Made by a program: the position numbers and the translations under genes
Shown here: piece by piece, positions 35,619 through 43,542 of the stretch
Numbering within the stretch: position 1 is the stretch's first letter
Layout: every line of letters begins with the position of its first letter
Notes under the pieces: generated by a model
The model's input: the letters and a program-made list of their open reading frames with translations, nothing else
Told to the model about the DNA's origin: nothing
Database searches by the model: none
Source: Loktanella sp. DSM 29012
GTDB lineage: Bacteria > Pseudomonadota > Alphaproteobacteria > Rhodobacterales > Rhodobacteraceae
Direction: 5' to 3'
Assembly: GCF_900110705.1 (NCBI RefSeq)
Contig: NZ_FOEJ01000004.1
Coordinates: forward strand, 124,001-188,000
Length of the DNA: 64,000 nucleotides

Positions 35619-36430
35619 TGTCACTCAGCGCCGTTGTCAGGCACATCGGTCGCACACCGGTCACGGGGTCACCTGACGAAATGCGGGCGGCCTTTGTGCG
35701 GCTGTGCCGCTGGCCCGATCCGCAGGACCTGCCCCCGACCGCGACGGTCGGGGGGTGCCGTGGCCGGTGGTTCGGGCAGGGGCCGGACCCGATCGTCTGG
35801 TTTCATGGTGGTGGCTATGTCTTTGGCGGGTCCGACACTCATGCGGGCTGTGCCACCTATCTGGCGGGTCTGACCGGCGCGCGGGTGTTCGTGCCCGATT
35901 ACCCGCTGGCCCCACAGTTCGGTTGGCCCGCTATCCGCGAGGCCGCCCGGCAGGTGCTGGATGCACTGCCGGGGGCGCGGGTGGTGGGTGACAGCGCGGG
36001 TGGTCATCTGGCACTGGTGTCAGCCCAGTCGGGTGCCGACATTCCGCGCATGGCGCTGTTGTCGCCCAACACTGACCGCAGCGGTGCCAGCACCACGCGG
36101 GCGCGCAACGGTGACAGCGATCTGATGAATGACGACGCACAGGATGCAGCACTGGCCCATCTGGCCTTTGGCGACCGTGATCCGCGGGACCCAGAGGTAT
36201 CCCCACTTCTTGGGGATTTGTCTGCCCTGCCGCCCACGTTGATATCCGTCAGTCTGTCAGAGGTCCTGCTGGACGACAGCCTGTTGCTTGCGCACGCGGC
36301 GGCACTTGCCGGGGCCGAGGTGACATTGCGCACCGTGCCGGACCTGTTTCACATGTGGCATATCTGGCCGGATACCTTGCCAGAGGCGCGCATCCTGCTG
36401 TCAGACGTGGCCGCGTTTCTGAACGCCTAG
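35618..36430 (+). CDS. Alpha/beta hydrolase (HSL-family esterase)
   Basis: This is a 270-residue serine esterase of the hormone-sensitive-lipase group. The oxyanion motif is WFHGGGYVFGGSDTHAG, the nucleophile elbow is VVGDSAGGHLAL (GDSAG), an Asp lies in the DDSLLLAHAAALAGAEVTL region, and the catalytic His is in LFHMWHIWPDTLPEAR. All are in the HSL order. It overlaps the SDR stop by one base. Its TAG stop overlaps the convergent mipZ stop in the four bases CTAG at 36427-36430. Confidence 0.88.
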   Translation: MSLSAVVRHIGRTPVTGSPDEMRAAFVRLCRWPDPQDLPPTATVGGCRGRWFGQGPDPIVWFHGGGYVFGGSDTHAGCATYLAGLTGARVFVPDYPLAPQFGWPAIREAARQVLDALPGARVVGDSAGGHLALVSAQSGADIPRMALLSPNTDRSGASTTRARNGDSDLMNDDAQDAALAHLAFGDRDPRDPEVSPLLGDLSALPPTLISVSLSEVLLDDSLLLAHAAALAGAEVTLRTVPDLFHMWHIWPDTLPEARILLSDVAAFLNA

Positions 36431-37236
36431 AAATCCGCCGTGACACCGGGCAGGTTCAGCGCCTTGATCAGCTCGCGCAGTTCCTGGCGGGCGGCCACGT
36501 TCGAGATGTTCAGGTTCTTGACCCCGATGTCGCGCAGATCCAGCAGGGTCAGGCCACGGGGGAACAATTCGCGGAAAATGACGCGCTCGTTGAAACCGGG
36601 CGCGATACGGAAACCGATCCGCTTGGCCAGTTTTTCGATCACGCGTTCCATCTTGTCCTTGTTGACCATCTGCTGGGCGCCGACACGGTTGCGCGCCACG
36701 ATCCAGTCGATGGGCGATAGACCCGCCTGCGCGCGCAACTGCCGCGCGTTCCATACCATTTCCGAATAGACCGACGGCCCGGTGATCTGTTCGCCAGCGG
36801 TATCGACATGCGCCAGTAGGTCGAAATCCACGAAACTGTCGTTCAACGGCGTCAGCAACGTATCGGCCAGTGAGTGGGCAACCTGGCTGAGCCGGGTGTG
36901 ACTGCCGGGGCAGTCGATCAGGATGAAATCCGATGTGGGTTCGAGCCCGGCGACGGCCTTGGACAGGCGGTGGTCGTAGATGTTTTCGTTCGGTCCAAGG
37001 CTGGCCTGGTCGATTTCGGGCAATTCCGCATAGGTGGGCGAGGGCAGATCAAGGCCTTCGTCGCGCAGGAATGTCTGCCGGTTCAGCATGTAGCGGCCCA
37101 GCGATTTCTGCCGCATGTCCAGGTCCAGCGTCCCGACCCGGTGCCCCATCCGCGCCAGCGCCGTTGCCACGTGCATGGCGACGGTCGATTTGCCAGCACC
37201 GCCTTTTTCGTTGCCGACCACGATGATATGCGCCAC
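36427..37236 (-). CDS. mipZ: Division-plane positioning ATPase MipZ
   Basis: This ParA/MinD-type ATPase forms polar gradients that keep FtsZ at midcell in alphaproteobacteria. It has 269 residues from a GTG at 37236, with AGAGGA upstream. The deviant Walker A is KGGAGKS at residues 11-17 with the upstream Lys of the ParA family, and switch II is FILIDCPGSHTRLSQVAHS. The segments DLDMRQKSLGRYMLNR, TPLNDSFVDFDLL and WIVARNRVGAQQMVNKDKM, and the ending FRELFPRGLTLLDLRD, match MipZ and not ParA. It stands alone. ParB, its partner, is not in the window. Confidence 0.95.
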   Translation of the reverse strand: MAHIIVVGNEKGGAGKSTVAMHVATALARMGHRVGTLDLDMRQKSLGRYMLNRQTFLRDEGLDLPSPTYAELPEIDQASLGPNENIYDHRLSKAVAGLEPTSDFILIDCPGSHTRLSQVAHSLADTLLTPLNDSFVDFDLLAHVDTAGEQITGPSVYSEMVWNARQLRAQAGLSPIDWIVARNRVGAQQMVNKDKMERVIEKLAKRIGFRIAPGFNERVIFRELFPRGLTLLDLRDIGVKNLNISNVAARQELRELIKALNLPGVTADF

Positions 37237-37577
37237 GCGAAAGTCCTCTTATTCGTTTGGCACACCTTATCTTGTGTGGTGCGGCGTGAAAAGCGCAAGC
37301 GGCCTTCTGCCTCCGCTTTTGTCTGGGTGGTTGACATGCGACGAACAAAGCCTCATGTGCCCCACAGACGCATGATCCTGCCGCGTGAGCAGGGCCGGGC
37401 CAGAACGCCCCGCAAATCACCGTCAAATTTTCAGGTTCCCACGGTCACGCAGGGGGTCCAGCGCCGCAAGCGGCGTCCGGGCAATTCGGCGTGGACGACT
37501 TTTTGCAGCGACCCATCTGCGCCGCACACGATTGCCGTGTGCCGCAAGGGGCCGTCTGGTCCCGGAAAGAGTTATTT
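37237..37577. other. Gap between mipZ and the helicase gene
   Basis: There are 341 bases between divergent genes. No convincing gene or hairpin was found; an open plus-strand frame through it is Arg/Pro-rich and looks like a shadow. It should contain both promoters and possibly a long leader for the DEAD-box gene, which is common for cold-responsive helicases. Confidence 0.4.
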
Positions 37578-38894
37578 ATGGATTTCGACATGTTGGGCCT
37601 TGCGCCCCGCCTGGTGGAAAAACTTGCAGAGCAAGGCATCACCGAACCCACCCCCATTCAGAAACAGGCGATCCCCTACGCGATGCAGGGCCGCGACGTC
37701 ATGGGTCTGGCCCAGACCGGTACCGGCAAGACGGCAGCCTTTGGCCTGCCGATGATCGACGCACTGATGAAGGCCGGCACGAAACCGGCCCCGAAAACCG
37801 TCCGTGGCCTGATCCTGGCCCCGACGCGCGAACTGGCAAAACAGATTGCCGACAACCTGACCAACTACACCATGGGCAGCCACCTGAAGGTCGCGCTGGT
37901 CGTAGGGGGCGCGGGGATCGTGGCCCAGCAGAAACGTCTGCAAAACGGTGTCGACCTGCTGGTCGCGACGCCCGGTCGCCTGATCGACCTGCTGGACCGC
38001 CGCGCCGTGCGGCTGGATGAAACCATCTATCTGGTGCTGGACGAGGCCGACCAGATGCTGGACATGGGTTTCATCCATGCGCTGCGCCGGATCGCACCGC
38101 TGCTGGCCGCCGATCGTCAGACCATGATGTTCAGCGCCACAATGCCCAAGCTGATGAGCGAGCTGGCCGATACCTACCTCAAGGATGCCGTGCGCGTGCA
38201 GGTCAACCCGCCGGGTCAGGCCGTGAAAAAGATCGAACAATCGGTGCATTTCGTGGCGCAGGCGGCCAAGTTCGACCTGCTGGTCGAACTGCTGGACGCG
38301 CATCGCGACGAGCTGGCCATCGTTTTCGGCCGGACCAAGCACGGTTGCGAAAAGATCTACAAGCAGCTCGAGAACAAGGGTTTCGCCGCCGCATCCATCC
38401 ACGGCAACAAATCCCAGGGCCAGCGTGATCGCGCGCTGGAGGCGTTCAAACAGGGAAAGGTCCGGGTTCTGGTCGCCACCGATGTGGCCGCCCGTGGTCT
38501 GGACATCCCCGATGTGGCCTTTGTCTATAACTACGACCTGCCGAACGTGGCCGAAAACTATGTCCACCGTATCGGTCGGACGGCGCGTGCGGGTGCTGAC
38601 GGCAGCGCCGTCGCATTGGTTGCACCCGATGAGATGATCGAACTGCAGGACATCGAAAAAGCGATGAAATCGACGATCCCGACGGCAACAGGCACGCGTT
38701 GGGAAATCCAGCCGGGCCAGAAAAAACGCCCCAACGGTGGCGGTGGCGGCGGCGGTCGTGGTCGCGGTGGCAACGCTGGCGGCGCAGGTCGCGGCAAGCC
38801 CAAGGCGAATAACAAGCCCGGACACACCAACGCCAAACCCGGTGGCGGTCAGCGTCGCCGTCGCAGTGGCGGCGGGCGGTCCTCTGCCGCCTGA
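37578..38894 (+). CDS. DEAD-box ATP-dependent RNA helicase (RhlE-like)
   Basis: This is an RNA-unwinding enzyme of 438 residues from the ATG at 37578 (GGAAAGAG upstream). All superfamily 2 motifs are visible: Q motif (GITEPTPIQKQAIP), I (AQTGTGKT), Ia (PTRELAKQ), Ib (TPGR), II (VLDEADQM), III (FSATMP), IV (IVFGRTKHG), V (VATDVAARGLDIPDV) and VI (YVHRIGRTARAG). After residue 390 comes a Gly/Arg-rich tail (GGGGGGRGRGG, then RRRRSGGGRSS) for RNA binding, as in RhlE. Possible roles are ribosome assembly or RNA decay. A strong terminator follows. Confidence 0.94.
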   Translation: MDFDMLGLAPRLVEKLAEQGITEPTPIQKQAIPYAMQGRDVMGLAQTGTGKTAAFGLPMIDALMKAGTKPAPKTVRGLILAPTRELAKQIADNLTNYTMGSHLKVALVVGGAGIVAQQKRLQNGVDLLVATPGRLIDLLDRRAVRLDETIYLVLDEADQMLDMGFIHALRRIAPLLAADRQTMMFSATMPKLMSELADTYLKDAVRVQVNPPGQAVKKIEQSVHFVAQAAKFDLLVELLDAHRDELAIVFGRTKHGCEKIYKQLENKGFAAASIHGNKSQGQRDRALEAFKQGKVRVLVATDVAARGLDIPDVAFVYNYDLPNVAENYVHRIGRTARAGADGSAVALVAPDEMIELQDIEKAMKSTIPTATGTRWEIQPGQKKRPNGGGGGGGRGRGGNAGGAGRGKPKANNKPGHTNAKPGGGQRRRRSGGGRSSAA

Positions 38895-38900
38895 ACGATC

Positions 38901-38931
38901 AAGGCGCACCCCGACGGGTGCGCCTTTTTTC
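38901..38931 (+). terminator. Terminator after the DEAD-box gene
   Basis: AAGGCGCACCC (38901-38911) and GGGTGCGCCTT (38916-38926) form a perfect 11-bp stem with a 4-base loop, followed by Ts. Confidence 0.92.
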
Positions 38932-38991
38932 TATGCGGAACATCTGTCGCGTGAGCCGGGTTGGTCCCCGAACCCAGACAGGAGACACGCT

Positions 38992-39378
38992 ATGTCCATC
39001 AAGGAAATGATCGCCGAGCATCCCGACGTTGCCGGCCACGATAACGAGCCGCTGACGCAGGCCGTCCGCTATGCCATGTACTGCGCCGCCATCTGCAATT
39101 CCTGCGCCGACGCCTGCTCGGCAGAGGATGAGGACCGCGCGCAATGCATCCGCCTGTGCATGGACTGTTCCGACATCTGCACCGCGACCTACCGCGTCGC
39201 CACGCGCCGCACCGGCGAAAACGTCGCGATCATCAAGGCCACGCTGGCGCTGTGCATCCAGGCCTGTGAAGCCTGCGCCGCGATGTGCGAAACCCACGAC
39301 GACGCCCACTGCAAGCGCTGCGCCAAGATGTGTCGCGAGACGGTCGAGGACTGCAAGAAGGCTTTGGAGACGTTGTAA
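38992..39378 (+). CDS. Cys-rich four-helix-bundle copper-binding protein (DUF326/Csp-like)
   Basis: This is a small cytosolic metal-storage protein of 128 residues with no signal peptide; AGGAG precedes the ATG. Cysteines are spaced along predicted helices in Cx3C and Cx6C patterns (YCAAICNSCADACS, QCIRLCMDCSDIC, LCIQACEACAAMCE, HCKRCAKMCRETVEDC), facing the core of a four-helix bundle as in copper storage proteins. Twin-arginine export is absent, so it would be a cytosolic Csp3-like form. It stands between the helicase terminator and the HNH patch. Confidence 0.9.
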   Translation: MSIKEMIAEHPDVAGHDNEPLTQAVRYAMYCAAICNSCADACSAEDEDRAQCIRLCMDCSDICTATYRVATRRTGENVAIIKATLALCIQACEACAAMCETHDDAHCKRCAKMCRETVEDCKKALETL

Positions 39379-39387
39379 AGAGTAGTT

Positions 39388-39411
39388 GGAGCGCGGCCTT
39401 TAGGTCGCTCC
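39388..39411 (+). terminator. Hairpin after the copper-binding protein gene
   Basis: GGAGCG (39388-39393) pairs with CGCTCC (39406-39411), with extra GCC/GGT pairing inside. It has only a weak T-containing tail, so it may be a terminator or simply an mRNA end structure. Confidence 0.4.
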
Positions 39412-39429
39412 TTGCTCAACATTTGGTCT

Positions 39430-39471
39430 GCCACGTATCGCCTCGCTCTTTAAAGCGTGGCGATACGTGGC
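39430..39471. repeat. Long perfect inverted repeat next to the HNH gene
   Basis: GCCACGTATCGCC (39430-39442) is repeated inverted as GGCGATACGTGGC (39459-39471). The loop itself can pair as CGCT/AGCG. It begins 6 bases past the HNH stop codon. There is no T tract on either strand, so it is not an ordinary terminator. Confidence 0.75.
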
Positions 39472-39476
39472 TTCGC

Positions 39477-39830
39477 TCATCCGGTTTTCAGCGTCTGCTT
39501 TCTCAGGACAGACAACCACCGGCCTGACGCCATTCTTTCCTGAACGTGCTGACGATAGACTATGGGAGTAAGGGCGATCTTTGCGCGATGCCGGTTACTG
39601 TTGCAAAAGAGGCATGCGGCGACAATATTGTTCTCGGTATTCCCGCCGCCCTCCGATCTCGGTCGGAGATGTTCGGCGGTACATCGCAACGGCTTCGGTC
39701 CGGTCCGGTTTCTATGAGGTGCATGCCTATCCGCGGCGGCGGCGGGCTCCCACATCGGCAAATCGCAATAGTAGCAACGTCCCTTTTGCTGCTTCATCTT
39801 TTTGTGTCGTATGCGAACGAGTTTTTTCAT
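39477..39830 (-). CDS. HNH endonuclease
   Basis: This is a 117-residue predicted nuclease. Zinc-binding CYYC near residues 19-22 and a second pair in CLFCN bracket the HNH core CTAEHLRPRSEGGGNTENNIVAACLFCNSNRH (His, Asn and Asn/His positions in place). The start at 39830 has AGGAG about 10 bases upstream; a later ATG (MKQQKGRCYYC) is possible. The gene lies in a patch visibly less GC-rich than its surroundings, flanked by a long inverted repeat, with no partner methylase. It could be a solitary restriction-like, homing or repair nuclease. Confidence 0.78.
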   Translation of the reverse strand: MKKLVRIRHKKMKQQKGRCYYCDLPMWEPAAAADRHAPHRNRTGPKPLRCTAEHLRPRSEGGGNTENNIVAACLFCNSNRHRAKIALTPIVYRQHVQERMASGRWLSVLRKQTLKTG

Positions 39831-40146
39831 TGGCTCGAACTCCTATTCTACTTCGATTGAAGCGAATGCGCGACGTCCTGAAGGACGCTCCTCGGCAGGA
39901 AGCTATTGCTCGCGCGAAGTCCGAGTTTTCGTGATATCGCGTTCCGTACGCAGAAGCAGACATCTTTTTGTCTGGTCCGACCAGACGTTATGTCCCGATC
40001 GGCACCGCAATTTGCAGCGTCCACTTGCCTAAACCTCGCAATCGTAAAGCTGCGAGTCAATTCGTTCTCAAAGCGTGAAATAGCGAAACACAGTTTCCAA
40101 AGTCGGTCCAATCTGACCTTGAAGATCAACTCATCCATTAAACGTA
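39831..40146. other. Less GC-rich non-coding patch upstream of the HNH gene
   Basis: About 316 bases lie between the HNH start and the rpmE terminator. A minus-strand frame (39848-40138, 96 codons) exists but shows no recognisable motif and has no clear ribosome site. Composition differs from the neighbouring genes. I see no confident feature here. Confidence 0.4.
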
Positions 40147-40172
40147 AAACGCCGCCCCGAGGGGCGGCGTTT
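40147..40172 (-). terminator. Terminator of the trmD-rplS-rpmE operon
   Basis: AAACGCCGCCCC (40147-40158) and GGGGCGGCGTTT (40161-40172) form a perfect stem; on the minus strand it ends in TTTTA. It follows the rpmE stop by about 24 bases. Confidence 0.88.
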
Positions 40173-40195
40173 CTCGTCTGTCACAGGCGTCAGGC

Positions 40196-40417
40196 TTAGA
40201 AGCCGAGGCCAGCGTATTTGCTCTTGAACTTGGACACGCGGCCGCCCGAATCCATCAGGCGGGTGCTGCCGCCGTTCCATGCGGGGTGCACGGAGGGGTC
40301 GATATCCAGCGACATCTGGTCGCCTTCCTTGCCCCAGGTGGATTTCATCTGGACCACGGTGCCATCGGTCATCTTGACGTCGATGGTGTGGTAATCGGGA
40401 TGGATGTCTTTTTTCAT
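40196..40417 (-). CDS. rpmE: 50S ribosomal protein L31
   Basis: This is a 73-residue ribosomal protein: [20 protein letters not shown], then [33 protein letters not shown]. The HPAW/G-G and S-x-G-R-V-x-x-F segments match L31. It is the cysteine-free (zinc-independent) form, the type common in Rhodobacterales. It is the last gene of the ribosomal operon, 11 bases after rplS, and followed by a strong terminator. Confidence 0.96.
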   Translation of the reverse strand: MKKDIHPDYHTIDVKMTDGTVVQMKSTWGKEGDQMSLDIDPSVHPAWNGGSTRLMDSGGRVSKFKSKYAGLGF

Positions 40418-40428
40418 CGTGTCCGTCC

Positions 40429-40806
40429 TTATGCGTCGTTGCGGGGCTTGTAGTTCGACATCTCGGCGATACGCGCGGACTTACCGCGACGGGCGCGCAG
40501 ATAGTACAGCTTGGACCGGCGGACCTTGCCGCGGCGCACCACGGTGATCTCGTCGATGTTTGTCGAATGCAGCGGGAACACGCGTTCCACACCCTCGCCA
40601 AAGGAAATCTTGCGGACCGTGAACGAACCGGCGATGCCGCGGCCGTTCTTGCGGGCGATGCAGACGCCTTCGTAATTCTGAACCCGGGTCCGGGTGCCTT
40701 CGGTCACTTTGTAACCGACGCGGATGGTGTCACCCGCCTTGAAATCGGGGATGGTTTTCCCCAGCGCAGCAACCTGCTCCGCTTCGATCTGTGCGATGAT
40801 ATCCAT
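40429..40806 (-). CDS. rplS: 50S ribosomal protein L19
   Basis: This is a 125-residue ribosomal protein at the 30S-50S interface. Diagnostic segments are the start [44 protein letters not shown] and [22 protein letters not shown], then [23 protein letters not shown]. It lies 50 bases downstream of trmD in the conserved trmD-rplS order and is followed by rpmE. Confidence 0.97.
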   Translation of the reverse strand: MDIIAQIEAEQVAALGKTIPDFKAGDTIRVGYKVTEGTRTRVQNYEGVCIARKNGRGIAGSFTVRKISFGEGVERVFPLHSTNIDEITVVRRGKVRRSKLYYLRARRGKSARIAEMSNYKPRNDA

Positions 40807-40856
40807 ATCATGCGCTCCTATGATAGCACGGGTTTTCCCGCGACGTTTATGCCACC

Positions 40857-41678
40857 TCAGAGCTCTGTGTCTTCGTCCGGGTCCCTACCATGCACCGCAC
40901 AGTAAGCCCGCCAGAGTTCAGGTCTGCGTTCCTTTGTCAGCCTTTCGGCCTGCGCCCGTCGCCAGTCGGTGATCTTCGCGTGGTGCCCCGAGAGAAGAAC
41001 TTCGGGTATCGCGCGACCGTTCCAGACGGCGGGTTTCGTGTACTGAGGATGTTCGAGCAATCCATGCGAGAAGGATTCTTCTTCCACGGATGCCTGATTC
41101 CCAAGCACGCGGGGTATAAGACGGACCGTTGCGTCAATCAAGGCCATTGCGGCGATCTCTCCGCCGGTCATGACAAAGTCGCCGAGGCTGACCTCGATCA
41201 TGTCATGCGCCTCGATCACGCGCTCGTCCACCCCCTCGAAACGCCCGCACAGCAGCGTGACACCGTCACTGGCGGCCAGTTTCTGCATCAACCCTTGCGT
41301 CATGGGGCGACCGCGTGGGGTCAGGTAGATCAATGGATTGCGCCCGCGCGACCCGGCACGCACATCGTGCAGCGCCCGGTCCAGGATATCGGCGCGCAAT
41401 ACCATGCCGGCACCGCCACCCGCCGGGGTGTCATCGACGTTGCGATGTTTACCCTCACCGTAGTGGCGCAGGTCGGTCACGTTCAACTGCCACAGATCGT
41501 CCTTGAGCGCGCGACCGAGCAGGCTTTCACCCAGAATACCGGGGAAAGCTTCGGGCAGCAGGGTCAGCACCTGCGCGGTCCAGACGCCCGCCAGCTCTGG
41601 CTGGTCGGTCATCAGGTCGCGCGGTTTCAGCGTGGGGCGGATGGTCTTGCGACCAGCGGAACGGGGCGTGTCAGTCAT
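40857..41678 (-). CDS. trmD: tRNA (guanine-37-N1) methyltransferase
   Basis: This SPOUT methyltransferase forms m1G37 to prevent frameshifting. It has 273 residues from [12 protein letters not shown] at 41678, a start typical of Rhodobacteraceae TrmD; an ATG four codons earlier (41690) is possible. The catalytic region is [27 protein letters not shown], and the trefoil knot/SAM site is [26 protein letters not shown] and [26 protein letters not shown]. The linker and C-terminal domain ([15 protein letters not shown], then RR) are intact. It lies 35 bases after DUF1328, and may be read both from the ribosomal operon and from the stress promoter at 41907-41932. Confidence 0.95.
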   Translation of the reverse strand: MTDTPRSAGRKTIRPTLKPRDLMTDQPELAGVWTAQVLTLLPEAFPGILGESLLGRALKDDLWQLNVTDLRHYGEGKHRNVDDTPAGGGAGMVLRADILDRALHDVRAGSRGRNPLIYLTPRGRPMTQGLMQKLAASDGVTLLCGRFEGVDERVIEAHDMIEVSLGDFVMTGGEIAAMALIDATVRLIPRVLGNQASVEEESFSHGLLEHPQYTKPAVWNGRAIPEVLLSGHHAKITDWRRAQAERLTKERRPELWRAYCAVHGRDPDEDTEL

Positions 41679-41713
41679 GGCCCGCGTCATAGCGCGGCGC
41701 GGGCCGCCTTGCA

Positions 41714-41875
41714 CTAGGCGATCGCGACGATGCCAAAGATCACGAGCAGGAACAGTATCAGCACGATGCCGATCAGTACTTTTGCACCTGTGAGGGCAAG
41801 GCCGCTGATCCGGCCAAAGCCGAGCAGCGCCGCGATGGCGGCAATAACGAGTAGAGTGATAATCCAACCGATCAT
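41714..41875 (-). CDS. Small membrane protein, DUF1328 family (YtjA-like)
   Basis: This is a 53-residue protein that is almost entirely hydrophobic: MIGWIITLLVIAAIAALLGF, then GRISGLALTGAKVLIGIVLI and a third hydrophobic run, giving two membrane helices around a short GRISG turn. That pattern is the DUF1328 signature. AAAGGAT lies 7 bases before the ATG. It is preceded by a GGAAC-N17-GGTT element, the alphaproteobacterial general-stress promoter type, 31 bases upstream. Its function is unknown; members are often stress-induced. It sits between the sulfotransferase-like gene and trmD. Confidence 0.9.
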   Translation of the reverse strand: MIGWIITLLVIAAIAALLGFGRISGLALTGAKVLIGIVLILFLLVIFGIVAIA

Positions 41876-41906
41876 GATAGATCCTTTCTGGTTTGACTAT
41901 TGATCC

Positions 41907-41932
41907 AACCCGGGGCTGCGACATTTTGTTCC
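41907..41932 (-). promoter_or_regulatory. EcfG-type general stress promoter of the DUF1328 gene
   Basis: On the minus strand, GGAAC (41932-41928), 17 bases, then GGTT (41910-41907). The 16 bases GGAACAAAATGTCGCA are identical to those of the promoter at 51415 upstream of the 22-codon peptide gene. Consensus for EcfG sigma factors is GGAAC-N16/17-CGTT. Confidence 0.75.
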
Positions 41933-41939
41933 ATGCACG

Positions 41940-42737
41940 TCAATCGGCCAGTCGGCGCAGTTCCTCCTTGCGTCGTTTCAACGCTGCCTTGCTCAGGCCT
42001 GCGCGGTTCAGTGCCAGAAAAGTATTTTGCAATTCAAGATCCTGCCCTGCATTCGCACGGGCGGCGGGTGGCAGGGCATCCTGAACCGCTGCCGGAACGC
42101 CTATGAGGTCCAGCAACGCGCTGGCGGGTCCGGCGCGGCGGTGGCCGATATCGTGAAGGTCGGCGCAATGCACGTCGGCGATGCCCAAATTCTGCGTAAT
42201 CCGCATGGCCTCGGTCGCGGGGTCGATCAGATCGGGAAATTGCGCGCGGAACGCGTTGAAATCGCAGGTCAGGTGAATGGATCGCAGCAGATGGCCATAG
42301 ACGGACCTGATCCAGTCCTCCCGTTCACGCAGGGTGTAGAAATAAGTGATCTGCACGTCCGGGCCGAACCGGGCACGCAGTGCCGCATTGATCTGGTGGC
42401 CCAACGGCACGGCTACGTCGTGGTATCTTGTGATGAGCCTGCCTGACATACGGCGGTGGCCGGGCATGGACCCGCTGAATGTCTCGCGGCTCAGGACGAC
42501 CACAGGGGCGTCCGAGATCGTGGCCAGGAACCGGTCGAGGCGCCGCCGAAAGAGCCAGAGTCGCCACCGAAACGGGCGTTGCGCATAGAGGCGCGCTGCG
42601 GCTCCGGCCTGCAAGAAGTCGTCCTTGCCATAGAACGCCATATACGGGCAAAGCGCTGCACGGTGTTTCGTCAGGTAGGTTTGCAGGCTGGATGTCCCGG
42701 TCTTGTGAAAACCGGGGTGGACGACGACGCGGGCCAT
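41940..42737 (-). CDS. Sulfotransferase-like protein (paralogue 1)
   Basis: This 265-residue protein starts at 42737, one base after the stop of the preceding paralogue. The opening VVVHPGFHKTGTSSLQTYL is a P-loop-like PAPS 5'-phosphosulfate loop (G-x-x-K-T-G-T-S/T-S) of bacterial sulfotransferases. A second PAPS segment, ITYFYTLREREDWIRSVYGHLLRS, resembles the R-x-P-x-x-x-x-x-S 3'-phosphate motif, though the Pro is missing. It could modify a surface glycan or a lipid. Together with the next gene it interrupts the usual rimM-trmD junction. Confidence 0.72.
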   Translation of the reverse strand: MARVVVHPGFHKTGTSSLQTYLTKHRAALCPYMAFYGKDDFLQAGAAARLYAQRPFRWRLWLFRRRLDRFLATISDAPVVVLSRETFSGSMPGHRRMSGRLITRYHDVAVPLGHQINAALRARFGPDVQITYFYTLREREDWIRSVYGHLLRSIHLTCDFNAFRAQFPDLIDPATEAMRITQNLGIADVHCADLHDIGHRRAGPASALLDLIGVPAAVQDALPPAARANAGQDLELQNTFLALNRAGLSKAALKRRKEELRRLAD

Positions 42738-42738
42738 A

Positions 42739-43542
42739 TCAGGCGAACCGCCAGCCGCCCAGGTTGGCCTCTGCCGCAAGGCGTTCCTTTTCGGCGGCGA
42801 CTGCGCGATCGGCCAGCGGGCTGCGGTTCAGGTCCAGGAATTTCTGCCACAACGCGGTATCCGGTCCCGCATTGCCGGTCCCCACGGGTGCCAGCTGCAC
42901 CATGATCTTGGGCGACACACCCATGTGTTCGCACAACGCGCCACCGGGCCCCAAATCATGCGCCAGCAGGTCGGTCATCGGCAGCGTGTCGACGGGCACG
43001 GGGGCGATCACCTCTGCCACCTCTGCCACGGTTTTATCCAGATCGGCGGTGCCTGCGTGCAGGGCCGCGAATTCATTGAAATCCAGTTTCAGCCGGTGTC
43101 CGCGCAGATGATGCCGGTAGGTGCTGAACAGCCAGCCGTCGGCATCGCGCGTGGTCAGGATCATGCGTTGCCGCACATCGGGGAACCGTTCCGCGAGGTA
43201 GCCGGTCAGATAGGCGGCCAGCGTGACCGACGGCGCGTAAGAGGCGACCCCCGGCCCGCCGGGAAGGTTGCCCAGCAATCCCTCGCAGGACATGATGATG
43301 TTCTGGTCGCTGCGGGGGGCCGCCACGGCGAATGCATCGTCCATGCGGGCCACGTAATCCATCAGATCCAGCGGGTTCAGCGTGCGCGAAAACCGCCCGA
43401 TGATCTGCAACAGCGGTTTCATGTGCCGCAGCATCACCGGTGCGCCAAACGGGTCCAGTGTTTCGCGGTTGTACCACAGGAAATGCTGGATCGAGCTGGT
43501 CCCGGTCTTGTGGAACCCCGGATGGATGAAAATCTGCCTCAT
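42739..43542 (-). CDS. Sulfotransferase-like protein (paralogue 2)
   Basis: This 267-residue protein is related to the following gene by the shared start IFIHPGFHKTGTSSIQHFL and a similar helix near residue 135, MILTTRDADGWLFSTYRHHLRGHRLKLDFNEF. It keeps the PAPS 5' loop GFHKTGTSS, while the 3' motif is degenerate. Its ATG overlaps the rimM stop (ATGA at 43539-43542), so it is translated with the ribosomal operon. Tandem duplication of one ancestor is likely. The acceptor is unknown. Confidence 0.72.
   Translation of the reverse strand: MRQIFIHPGFHKTGTSSIQHFLWYNRETLDPFGAPVMLRHMKPLLQIIGRFSRTLNPLDLMDYVARMDDAFAVAAPRSDQNIIMSCEGLLGNLPGGPGVASYAPSVTLAAYLTGYLAERFPDVRQRMILTTRDADGWLFSTYRHHLRGHRLKLDFNEFAALHAGTADLDKTVAEVAEVIAPVPVDTLPMTDLLAHDLGPGGALCEHMGVSPKIMVQLAPVGTGNAGPDTALWQKFLDLNRSPLADRAVAAEKERLAAEANLGGWRFA

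Noticed and set aside
36874-37755. 293-codon plus-strand frame across mipZ and the helicase start
   Set aside because: Overlaps two solid genes, is Arg/Pro rich, and has no ribosome site.
39848-40138. 96-codon minus-strand frame upstream of the HNH gene
   Set aside because: No recognisable motif, no ribosome site and an abrupt Arg/Ser/Cys composition; kept only as an unsupported possibility.
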